Assembly (NCBI GenBank): GCA_900554095.1
Contig: USGC01000009.1
Location: forward strand, 1-23,744
Origin: an uncultured bacterium
GTDB lineage: Bacteria; Cyanobacteriota; Vampirovibrionia; Gastranaerophilales; Gastranaerophilaceae
Direction of reading: 5' to 3'
DNA length: 23,744 nucleotides
The position numbers and the translations under genes were made by a program. Below are positions 1-6,864 of the stretch, piece after piece. Position 1 is the stretch's first letter. Every line of letters begins with the position of its first letter. The notes below the pieces were generated by a model. It did no database searches, was not told the DNA's origin, and worked only from the letters and a program-made list of their open reading frames with translations.

Positions 1-45
1 GGGGCTCGCGCGTTTAGTCCTCTGAGATACAAAAGTAAAACCCTC

Positions 46-74
46 TTGCAAAAAGATAAAAATAGTTGTATAAT
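46..74 (+). promoter_or_regulatory. Sigma-70-type promoter of the prepilin gene
   Basis: A -35 box TTGCAA (46-51) and a perfect -10 box TATAAT (69-74) are separated by 17 bases. The predicted transcript start is near 81, which leaves a leader of about 25 bases before the ATG at 106. The leader carries a ribosome site AATGAGG just upstream of that ATG. This is one of the two clearest promoters in the window. Confidence 0.75.
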
Positions 75-105
75 AAATAATATATTTATCAATAATGAGG
101 TTTTT

Positions 106-785
106 ATGAAAAAAGGGTTTACATTAGCAGAAGTTCTTATAACTTTAGGTATAATAGGCGTTGTTGCAGCACTGACACTTCCGGCTTTAGTACATAAATA
201 TACATATAACTTAACCGAAGCCAGGCTGAAAAAGTTTTATTCTGTTTTTAATCAGGCAATATTAATGTCCAAAAACGTAAACGGAGATTTTGAAGGCTGG
301 GATGGTTTTTGGTATTCGTCTGAGGATACTCCAAATTTAGATGGGATAGATAAAGGTTACGAAAAATACATTCTTCCCTATATGAAAGTTGTATCACACA
401 AGGTTTTAACTGCTGCCAACGGCCCTAAATTGAATGTTTATTTCTTTGCTGACGGCAGCGCCTTTAGCGTTAATTCACAAGCGACATTCGTTTTTACCCG
501 AATAATCCTGAAAGATGCATTAGCACACAAAAAAAATACGGCATATGCAGTTTTTCTTTTGTATTTTATCCCCTCTTCGATAAAGGATATTACGAAAAGT
601 GGCAGTATCATTATAAAAAAGGGCTTGAACCGATGCTGTATAACTGGGACGGTCTAGAAGAACATCTATATAGCGGCGCTCCGGAGAACCGAAGCTGCGA
701 CGCGCAAGGGCAATATTGTACAGCAATAATTGCGCGCAATGGCTGGAAAATCCCAGATGATTATCCTAAAAAAATACGTTATTAA
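106..785 (+). pseudogene. Type IV pilin-like prepilin, frameshifted
   Basis: The product begins MKKGFTLAEVLITLGIIGVV, a classic class III signal: a short basic leader, a G|F cleavage site, Glu at +5 and a hydrophobic helix. Such proteins are cleaved and methylated by prepilin peptidase and assembled into type IV pili or type II secretion pseudopili. The frame from 106 is coherent to about 475 (ending ADGSAFSVNS). The expected C-terminal part then continues one base back, from about 480 to the stop at 783-785: SDIRFYPNNPERC, a YNWDGLE motif, a Cys pair near SCDAQGQYC, and NGWKIPDDYPKKIRY. Reading straight through gives an unrelated tail ending at 657. Restoring one base near 475-485 would give about 226 residues. 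The start at 106 is chosen for its ribosome site and because the pilin leader begins there. It could be a true pseudogene, a phase-variable gene or an assembly error; the slip site is not a long homopolymer. Confidence 0.8.
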
Positions 786-789
786 ATTT

Positions 790-1380
790 TTAGAGCATCC
801 AAATTTTAAGAGGTCTGCCAAGGCGGTTGTACATAGTCTTTTTAATAATTACGCCCTGAAAATCTCCGTTTGCCAAAAACACATACTCATATTCATCTGA
901 AGCAAAAAGACTTACTTTTTGCAAATACCCTGCTGCTGTATAAATTTCAGTCCAATAAGGCAGGGTATTTCTATTGCCGTTGATTATGGTTACGCTTATC
1001 AAGTGTCCCGCGTAATCATAGGCAAATTTATAATTTGGTTTGTTGTTGTACTCAAGAGAGTAGTTCATTAAAAACTTATCAGCAGTTTTCTGGTAATTCC
1101 CCGTAACTTTGTAATCATTTGATGTTAGCGGTTTGCCATGTTTAATATAGTTAAGATTCTGCTTATAATTTTTGTCCTCTTTGTACGGAAGAAATTCTTT
1201 TTTAAGCGCTTTTTGATCTTTCGAGAAAGCCCCGTTTTGCTCCAGGTATGTGTAAATATTATTTATTCTTTGGTTTCTGCGCTGCTGGGTTATGTCGCGA
1301 AAGTCTGTCCGCCAATCGTAAGCATTTGCCGGTGAAATTAAAAAAACTATTAATATTAAAGTTAAAATAATTTTAAACAT
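790..1380 (-). CDS. Secreted YD-like repeat protein, paralog 1 (unknown function)
   Basis: A 196-residue protein with a Sec-type signal peptide (residues 1-20, hydrophobic core then SPANA before YDW), so it is probably exported. The mature part has a charged helical N-terminal half (about 25-90). The C-terminal half holds three spaced motifs of the form aromatic-x-x-x-G-x-L-x-x-V: YDYAGHLISV (121-130), YTAAGYLQKV (147-156) and a variant FLANGDFQGV (168-177). These resemble YD/RHS-type beta-hairpin repeats, but I do not recognise the family. PYW (141-143) recurs in the second paralog. It is the last gene of a minus-strand cluster, and its start codon overlaps the end of the preceding gene by 8 bases, so it is probably translationally coupled. 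Two paralogs lie upstream at 1844-2464 and 2482-3096. It meets the prepilin gene tail to tail with four bases between them and no visible terminator. Confidence 0.75.
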   Translation of the reverse strand: MFKIILTLILIVFLISPANAYDWRTDFRDITQQRRNQRINNIYTYLEQNGAFSKDQKALKKEFLPYKEDKNYKQNLNYIKHGKPLTSNDYKVTGNYQKTADKFLMNYSLEYNNKPNYKFAYDYAGHLISVTIINGNRNTLPYWTEIYTAAGYLQKVSLFASDEYEYVFLANGDFQGVIIKKTMYNRLGRPLKIWML

Positions 1381-1831
1381 ATTCTTTTAAATTTACTGCC
1401 TTGTAAGCGTCATAACTTTTTTGAAACAAATCTTGGTGAGAAGTTGATAATATAAACGGTTGGTTTTTTATTTTGTTAGGATTATGCAAATTAGCAATTA
1501 TCTCTGAAATAACATTTGACGCTTTTTCAATTGCCTTTTTAACAGAAATATGCTGAGGTTTAGACAGATGAATAATTTTGCCGTTTTCAGGGTTAAAATT
1601 TAACGATATGTTGTTTGTATGGACTGTTAGGTGATCATTTGATAATCTAAAATCATTTAAGCGTGCTTTTTCTTTGCCTTTTTCAAAAAGCAGTAATTGA
1701 GGGATCTCTACTGTATCTGTTTTGTAAGCCGGTGTATAGTCTAATAATTTTTTTAAATTTTTAGAGCAATCTTTTTGAAGCTTCATTCCAAAGCTTGTGT
1801 TGTTGGAGTTTGTGCTAAATTGAACATTCAT
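1373..1831 (-). CDS. Small protein with N-terminal SFG motif, unknown function
   Basis: A 152-residue soluble-looking protein with no signal peptide or membrane segment. It starts MNVQFSTNSNNTSFGMKL: a short polar Asn/Ser/Thr-rich stretch followed by Ser-Phe-Gly. The remainder is mixed alpha/beta and Lys-rich, with a likely helix around residues 95-115. The start at 1831 is supported by an AAAGGA ribosome site six or so bases upstream. It sits inside the cluster of three secreted paralogs (12-13 bases after the second, overlapping the start of the last), so it is probably co-transcribed with them. That placement suggests a shared process, but no function can be read from the sequence. The N-terminal motif vaguely resembles the YFKGQ motif of the protein at 15177-15641. 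Confidence 0.7.
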   Translation of the reverse strand: MNVQFSTNSNNTSFGMKLQKDCSKNLKKLLDYTPAYKTDTVEIPQLLLFEKGKEKARLNDFRLSNDHLTVHTNNISLNFNPENGKIIHLSKPQHISVKKAIEKASNVISEIIANLHNPNKIKNQPFILSTSHQDLFQKSYDAYKAVNLKEYV

Positions 1832-1843
1832 TGTAAATCCTTT

Positions 1844-2464
1844 CTACCAATTTGTCCTTGTTAAAGTTTGTTTTGCATTGCGGTCGTACATTTTGTCTTT
1901 AAACCATACGCCTTGGAAATCTCCGTCAGGTTTATACATATATTGCATATCGGGGGATGTAAAATAAATTGCAGAAATCATTTTGCCATTAATTCGATAC
2001 TGTTTAGACCAGTATGGAAAATCCGGGTAATTGCCTTCTATTTTGTCGACGTATCGCAAGTTTCCAAAGCCGTCGTAGTAATAAACAGTTTTGGGATTAT
2101 TTTTGTATTGGATAGCATAGCTTATCAGAACAGAGCCATTATAAAATGCGCTGAGCCTATAGTTTGCGGTTTCCGTAATTCCTTCTTTGGCTTCATTGTA
2201 GTGTGTTTTAAAGGCTTGGTCTTTTACGTAATCCTTATGTAATTCTTTAAAATCATTTTTTTTATATTTATAAACAGTATTATCATCAAATATTATATTT
2301 TTGTAATTCTGAATGATAGTATCGCGTTCGATTTGCGACATATCCAGCCAGTCAAAGACGGCTTCGCCTTTGAGGGTAATAGTTTCGGGCTCATTTGCGC
2401 AGACCGGATTAGATAAAATTCCAAAAACTAAAAATATAACACATATCGTAAAAAACTTTTTCAT
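1844..2464 (-). CDS. Secreted YD-like repeat protein, paralog 2 (unknown function)
   Basis: The start is placed at 2464, giving 206 residues. An AAGGAGG ribosome site lies immediately upstream, and the product then starts directly with a signal peptide (MKKFFTICVIF, cleavage near VCA-N at about residue 23). A longer reading from 2485 adds seven residues but has no ribosome site. The C-terminal half carries three YD-like motifs: YDGFGNLRYV (130-139), YRINGKMISAI (156-166) and YKPDGDFQGV (177-186), with PYW at 150-152. The order, spacing and GDFQGV match the paralog at 790-1380. It is 17 bases downstream of the third paralog and followed after 12 bases by the SFG-motif gene. It is probably exported to the periplasm or cell surface. 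Function unknown. Confidence 0.75.
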   Translation of the reverse strand: MKKFFTICVIFLVFGILSNPVCANEPETITLKGEAVFDWLDMSQIERDTIIQNYKNIIFDDNTVYKYKKNDFKELHKDYVKDQAFKTHYNEAKEGITETANYRLSAFYNGSVLISYAIQYKNNPKTVYYYDGFGNLRYVDKIEGNYPDFPYWSKQYRINGKMISAIYFTSPDMQYMYKPDGDFQGVWFKDKMYDRNAKQTLTRTNW

Positions 2465-2481
2465 ATGCCTCCTTGTCGCAA

Positions 2482-3096
2482 TCATAACATGAAATTTATA
2501 TCATTACAAATATTCATGTTTCTTTTGTTAAGAAGCCCCAAGTTTTTTGAATAATACCCTTTGAACGTTTCATCTCCATAGTATAAATATGACGAATAAG
2601 GATTTTCAACATAAATTGCTTGAAGCAGTTTTCCTTTTGTGTTGTATTTTCTGAGAATGTAAGGGTAATACCTTGATGGAGAATAGAATTCAATGTATTG
2701 AAGCGAGCCGGCTGAGTTGTAGAAAAAACCGATGTTAGGTTCGCTTTTGTAAAAAAGTGTATAGCCTAGATGTATATCATTTAGGTTAGCGGGGCAGTCA
2801 ATTTTGGTTTGATACCTTTGTGTTATTTGCGGATCGGGTTTTGCCTTATAAACGTTTGCAAAATGTTCTTTATAATCTTTATCTTTAAAATATTTTCCGT
2901 ATTTATTTTTGAATTCTTCACTGCTGGCAAACTTTGTATAGCCGCGGGTAAAAATAATATCATGGTAATATCCAATAAACTTTTCTTTTTCGTCTAAAGA
3001 TAATTTTTGCCAAGTTTTCTCATTAGCATTCGCAGTGTAAGAAACAGAAAACAAAAAACACAAAAATATTAAAATTAGCAACTTTTTCAAAATCAT
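2482..3096 (-). CDS. Secreted YD-like repeat protein, paralog 3 (unknown function)
   Basis: A 204-residue protein, first gene of the minus-strand cluster. The signal peptide is residues 1-24 (KKLLILIFLCFLFSVSY core, cleavage near TANA|NE). The middle part shares the helical pattern of the second paralog (for example IIF near 47-49 and KDKDYKEHF at 71-79). The C-terminal part has motifs YNSAGSLQYI (126-135) and YNTKGKLLQAI (151-161), plus a degenerate third copy YYGDETFKGYY (172-182). It is the most diverged of the three: PYW is PYI here and the tail is unrelated. No Shine-Dalgarno precedes the ATG. Instead a TATACT box ends six bases upstream, which would make the transcript leaderless. Exported; function unknown. 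Confidence 0.72.
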   Translation of the reverse strand: MILKKLLILIFLCFLFSVSYTANANEKTWQKLSLDEKEKFIGYYHDIIFTRGYTKFASSEEFKNKYGKYFKDKDYKEHFANVYKAKPDPQITQRYQTKIDCPANLNDIHLGYTLFYKSEPNIGFFYNSAGSLQYIEFYSPSRYYPYILRKYNTKGKLLQAIYVENPYSSYLYYGDETFKGYYSKNLGLLNKRNMNICNDINFML

Positions 3097-3102
3097 AAAA
3101 AA

Positions 3103-3130
3103 AGTATAGCAAAAGTTTTATAAAAAGCAA
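3103..3130 (-). promoter_or_regulatory. Candidate promoter of the secreted-paralog cluster
   Basis: On the minus strand, TTGCTT (3125-3130) is followed after 16 bases by TATACT (3103-3108). The ATG of the first gene lies only six bases beyond the -10 box, so transcription would begin at or next to the start codon. There is no ribosome site, which agrees with leaderless translation. Confidence 0.45.
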
Positions 3131-3275
3131 GTTTTGGCGATTTGATAAGTTTTGCATTGTAACTTTTTGTAAAAGCTAAAAATCGACATAAAGTCAAGCT
3201 TATGCCCAATTTTTCAATTTAATAACATTTTGTTACAAAATTTTAACAAACTAATTAAAAATAAGCGTGATTTTC

Positions 3276-3303
3276 TTGACTAAAAATATTGATGTATTAC
3301 GAT
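3276..3303 (+). promoter_or_regulatory. Candidate promoter of the rpoB-rpoC1-rpoC2 operon
   Basis: TTGACT (3276-3281) is the best -35 match in the 376-base gap upstream of rpoB. A TACGAT -10 candidate follows after 16 bases (3298-3303), and an AT-rich TATATAA lies just beyond at 3304-3310. The -35 is strong and the exact -10 is uncertain. Transcription from here gives a leader of about 160 bases. No ribosomal protein L10/L12 genes lie upstream, so rpoB needs its own promoter. Confidence 0.5.
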
Positions 3304-3325
3304 TATATAACATGTTAAATTAAAG

Positions 3326-3452
3326 TCGGGTGTACTATGCAAAAATTTAGAAAACCCGGAATTTATATAAAGATTTATCAGTCTGAAAGCAGGCAGGTAA
3401 AAGGTTTACAGCCTTAAGTTAGAAAATATATTTTTTATGTAGTACGTACACC
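3326..3452 (+). other. rpoB leader with two mutually exclusive pairings
   Basis: In the predicted 5' leader, CGGGT (3327-3331) can pair locally with ACCCG (3354-3358). The overlapping segment GGTGTAC (3329-3335) can instead pair at long range with GTACACC (3446-3452), ten bases upstream of the rpoB ribosome site. The two pairings cannot coexist. GTACGTAC (3442-3449) is itself palindromic. This is direct sequence complementarity; any regulatory role is inference. Confidence 0.3.
3337..3417 (+). CDS. Possible 26-residue leader peptide upstream of rpoB
   Basis: A short reading frame, ATG at 3337 and TAA at 3415-3417, lies wholly inside the rpoB leader and encodes a basic peptide starting MQKFRKPGIYIKIY. 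The upstream ribosome site is poor (only CGGG about five bases before). The ATG falls within the loop of the local 3327/3354 stem. It could be chance; it is listed because its position in the leader would allow translation to influence folding. Confidence 0.2.
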   Translation: MQKFRKPGIYIKIYQSESRQVKGLQP

Positions 3453-3472
3453 ATTATTTATGAGGTGAATTG

Positions 3473-6400
3473 ATGTCTAAGACAAAATATGCTAAAAGAG
3501 TAACACCAATGGGTATACCACATACTCGTTTGGATGATTTACCGGATCTTATTGAGGTGCAAAAAAAATCGTTTGAATGGTTTTTAAAAGAAGGCTTGAA
3601 AGAAGAATTACTTTCATTTTCTCCGATTAAAGACTACACAGGCAGATTAGAGCTGCACTTCTTGCCTAACTATACTTTCGATAATGCAAAGTATACTGTT
3701 GAAGAAGCAAGAATTCATGATGCAACTTATGCAAAACAATTGCGCGTTATGATTAGATTAGTAAACCGTGATAGCGGTGAAATTAAAGAGCAGGAAGTTT
3801 ATATCGGTGATATCCCGACAATGACCGACAAAGGTACATTTATCGTAAACGGCGCTGAACGTGTTATTGTTTCACAAATCGTCCGTTCTCCCGGCGTTTA
3901 CTTCAAACGTGAGATTTCACCTGCCGGAAAACGTTTATATAACGCAACCATGATTCCGAACCGCGGCGCATGGCTGAAAATCGAAACAGATTCTAACGAT
4001 TTAATCTACGTTAAAATCGATAAAAACAGAAAAATCTTAGCTACAACATTGTTGAAAGCTATGGGTATAACAGTTTCTGAAATGGAATCTTTATTTACTC
4101 ACTTTGAATTCTTGAAGAAAACTCTGGATAAAGATACAGCAGAAACAACTGATGATGCTTTAATTGAAGTTTATAAAAAATTGAGACCGGGCGATCCGGC
4201 TAGTCCTCAAGGCGGAAGACAAATTCTTGAAGCCCGTTTCTTTGATGAAAAGAAATACGACATCGGCCGTGTAGGACGTTATAAATTAAACAAAAAATTG
4301 AATTTGAATATTCCAAAAAACCAAAGAACATTAACAGTTCAAGATATTGTAGCTTCAATCGAATATTTGATTAACTTAACATACGACGAAGGAACTGTTG
4401 ATGATATCGACCACCTCGGCAACAGAAGAATACGTTCAGTAGGTGAATTGCTTCAAAACCAATTCAGAGTTGGGCTTTCAAGAATTGAAAGAATTGTTAA
4501 AGAAAGAATGACACTTCAAGATTCTGAAACTTTGACTCCGTTAAACTTATTGAATACAAAACCGCTTGTTGCGTCATTGAAAGAATTTTTCGGTTCATCA
4601 CAATTATCACAGTTTATGGACCAAACCAACCCGCTTGCTGAATTAACTCACAAAAGACGTATTTCAGCACTTGGACCAGGCGGTTTGATGAGAGAACGTG
4701 CAGGTTTTGCGGTTCGCGACATCCACCCTTCACACTACGGACGTATTTGTCCGATTGAAACTCCGGAAGGTCCGAACGCTGGTTTGATCGGTTCTTTGGC
4801 AACTCATGCGAAAGTTAATGACTACGGTTTTGTAGAAACTCCGTTCTTCGTTGTTAAAGACGGTGTTGTAACTGATGAAGTTCACTACTTAACAGCAGAT
4901 GAAGACGAAAACTTCCGTGTTGCGCCGGCTGATATCCAATTAAATGAAGATAGAAGCATTAAAGCTGAATATGTTCCGGTTCGTTATCGTTCAGAATTCA
5001 CCATGGGCGAATCAAAAAGAGTTGACTATGTCGGTGTATCTCCTATCCAGGTGATATCAGTTGCGACATCGTTAATTCCGTTTATTGAACACGATGATGC
5101 AAACCGCGCATTGATGGGATCAAACATGCAGCGCCAAGCCGTTCCTCTTTTAATTACGATGAGACCAGTTGTTGGTACCGGATTAGAAGCTAGAGCAGCA
5201 AAGGATTCCGGTATGGTTGCTGTTTCTGAAGTTGACGGTGTTGTTGAACGCGTAGTCGGCGAAGAAATCGTAATCCGCGACACAAATAATAAACCTCACG
5301 TATATCAATTAATGAAATACTTGAGAAGTAACCAAGATACATGTATTAACCAGCGCCCAATCGTACACGAAGGCGACAAGGTTAAGGCAGGCGATGTAAT
5401 TGCAGACGGTGCTTCTACAAACGGCGGTGAGCTTTCGTTAGGTAAAAACGTACTGGTAGCATATATGCCGTGGGAAGGATATAACTTCGAAGATGCTATC
5501 CTGCTTTCTGAAAGATGTGTGCAGGATGACATTTTCACCTCGGTTCACATTGAAAAATTAGAAATCGACGCCCGTCAAACAAAACTCGGACCGGAAGAAA
5601 TTACCCGCGAAATTCCGAACGTTTCAGAAGATGCCCTCAGACACCTTGATGAACGCGGAATTGTTCGTATCGGTGCAAGAGTTTACGCAGACGATATTCT
5701 GGTAGGTAAAGTTACACCGAAAGGCGAATCTGAACATCCGCCGGAAGAAAAACTTCTCCGTGCAATCTTCGCTGAAAAAGCAAGAGATGTTAAAGATAAC
5801 TCCCTAAGAGTTCCTCACGGTGAAGGAGGCCGCGTACTTGACGTTAAAGTATTTGACAGAGAAAAAGGCGACGAACTTCCGCCGGGCGCAAATACAGTAA
5901 TCAGAGTTTACATTGCTCAAAAACGTAAAGTTTCAGTTGGCGACAAACTCTCAGGACGCCACGGTAACAAAGGTATCGTATCAAGAATTTTACCGAAAGA
6001 AGATATGCCGTTTATGCCTGACGGAACACCGGTTGATATCGTATTGAACCCGCTTGGTGTACCTTCCCGTATGAACGTTGGTCAAACTTACGAATTGTTG
6101 CTCGGTTTGGCAGCATACTTGACAGGTAACCACTACGAAGCACCTTCATTCGACGAAATGTACGGTGATAACAAATCCGAAATCGCAACAAAAGCCGAGC
6201 TTTTGAAAGGTATTAAAGAATCAGGCTGCGATTGGGTAACCGAAGACGGCAAAGTAAGATTGATTGACGGACGTACAGGTGAACCGTTTGATGAACCTGT
6301 AGCAGTTGGACTTTCATATATCTTGAAACTTGTCCACCTTGTTGACGATAAAATTCACGCTCGTTCAACAGGCCCATACTCACTCGTAACTCAACAGCCT

Positions 6401-6790
6401 CTGGGTGGTAAAGCCCAATTCGGCGGTCAAAGATTCGGTGAAATGGAAGTTTGGGCACTGGAAGCTTACGGTGCTGCTTACACATTACAGGAAATGCTTA
6501 CAATCAAATCCGACGATGTTAACGGCAGAAACCGCGCTTACGAAGCAATTGTTAAAGGTGATAACATCCCGAGACCAGGTATTCCGGAATCATTCAAAGT
6601 ATTGGTTCGCGAACTTCAGTCAATCGGTTTGGATATTACAGTTGCGAAGAAAGACGGCGCTGAAGTTGACTTGATGACAGATATGGACGATTTGAGAAAA
6701 TCCGCTCCGAAAAGAACTCTGTCTGATATAGATTCAGAGCTTCTGAACATCAACTTCTTTGAAACCCCGACAACATTCGGTGATCTTTAA
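3473..6790 (+). CDS. rpoB: RNA polymerase subunit beta
   Basis: RpoB of 1105 residues forms, with RpoC1 and RpoC2, the catalytic core that polymerises RNA on DNA. Its length is close to that of cyanobacterial RpoB and much shorter than the about 1340 residues of E. coli. The rifampicin-pocket region is residues 374-400 (GSSQLSQFMDQTNPLAELTH). The residues equivalent to E. coli Asp516, His526 and Ser531 are kept (D383, H393, S398). The active-site region KLSGRHGNKG (825-834) holds K825 and K833, equivalent to E. coli Lys1065 and Lys1073. The C-terminal GGKAQFGGQRFGEMEVWALE block is intact. The start is the ATG at 3473, five bases after GAGGTG; a TTG immediately before it is badly spaced. It is first in the rpoB-rpoC1-rpoC2 operon, and rplJ/rplL are not upstream. 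Confidence 0.98.
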   Translation: MSKTKYAKRVTPMGIPHTRLDDLPDLIEVQKKSFEWFLKEGLKEELLSFSPIKDYTGRLELHFLPNYTFDNAKYTVEEARIHDATYAKQLRVMIRLVNRDSGEIKEQEVYIGDIPTMTDKGTFIVNGAERVIVSQIVRSPGVYFKREISPAGKRLYNATMIPNRGAWLKIETDSNDLIYVKIDKNRKILATTLLKAMGITVSEMESLFTHFEFLKKTLDKDTAETTDDALIEVYKKLRPGDPASPQGGRQILEARFFDEKKYDIGRVGRYKLNKKLNLNIPKNQRTLTVQDIVASIEYLINLTYDEGTVDDIDHLGNRRIRSVGELLQNQFRVGLSRIERIVKERMTLQDSETLTPLNLLNTKPLVASLKEFFGSSQLSQFMDQTNPLAELTHKRRISALGPGGLMRERAGFAVRDIHPSHYGRICPIETPEGPNAGLIGSLATHAKVNDYGFVETPFFVVKDGVVTDEVHYLTADEDENFRVAPADIQLNEDRSIKAEYVPVRYRSEFTMGESKRVDYVGVSPIQVISVATSLIPFIEHDDANRALMGSNMQRQAVPLLITMRPVVGTGLEARAAKDSGMVAVSEVDGVVERVVGEEIVIRDTNNKPHVYQLMKYLRSNQDTCINQRPIVHEGDKVKAGDVIADGASTNGGELSLGKNVLVAYMPWEGYNFEDAILLSERCVQDDIFTSVHIEKLEIDARQTKLGPEEITREIPNVSEDALRHLDERGIVRIGARVYADDILVGKVTPKGESEHPPEEKLLRAIFAEKARDVKDNSLRVPHGEGGRVLDVKVFDREKGDELPPGANTVIRVYIAQKRKVSVGDKLSGRHGNKGIVSRILPKEDMPFMPDGTPVDIVLNPLGVPSRMNVGQTYELLLGLAAYLTGNHYEAPSFDEMYGDNKSEIATKAELLKGIKESGCDWVTEDGKVRLIDGRTGEPFDEPVAVGLSYILKLVHLVDDKIHARSTGPYSLVTQQPLGGKAQFGGQRFGEMEVWALEAYGAAYTLQEMLTIKSDDVNGRNRAYEAIVKGDNIPRPGIPESFKVLVRELQSIGLDITVAKKDGAEVDLMTDMDDLRKSAPKRTLSDIDSELLNINFFETPTTFGDL

Positions 6791-6821
6791 GAATGTAATA
6801 AGCTAAGCAATGATAATTAAA

Positions 6822-6842
6822 TGGGGGAATTTAATTCCCCCA
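6822..6842 (+). other. Intercistronic hairpin between rpoB and rpoC1
   Basis: A perfect 9-base stem, TGGGGGAAT (6822-6830) and ATTCCCCCA (6834-6842), with a 3-base loop. It is followed not by a T run but by an A-rich stretch and the rpoC1 ribosome site AAAAAGGAGA (about 6846-6854), so it is unlikely to terminate transcription. RNA processing, 3'-end protection of the rpoB message or tuning of rpoC1 translation are the plausible roles. Confidence 0.7.
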
Positions 6843-6864
6843 GATAAAAAGGAGAAATATATAA

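Noticed and set aside
1..45. GC-richer first bases as the end of an RNA gene
   Set aside because: Too short to fold or identify; no tRNA 3' CCA end or rRNA signature is recognisable.
46..105. Longer N-terminus for the prepilin from an upstream in-frame start
   Set aside because: The stretch overlaps the -35 and -10 boxes. The prepilin leader MKKGF must be near the true N-terminus, and a ribosome site precedes the ATG at 106.
2465..2485. Seven-residue N-terminal extension of the second secreted paralog
   Set aside because: No ribosome site upstream of 2485, and the extension would bury the signal peptide start. AAGGAGG lies just before the ATG at 2464, although the spacing is short.
3470..3472. 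TTG start codon for rpoB directly before the ATG
   Set aside because: It is only two bases from the ribosome site; the ATG at 3473 has normal spacing.
6213..6485. Reverse-strand open frames inside rpoB, rpoC1, rpoC2, murQ, gpsA and mutS
   Set aside because: They lie opposite strongly conserved genes, lack ribosome sites and have compositions expected from complementary codons.
6822..6842. Hairpin after rpoB as a transcription terminator
   Set aside because: No T run follows, and rpoC1, which must be co-expressed, starts 22 bases later.
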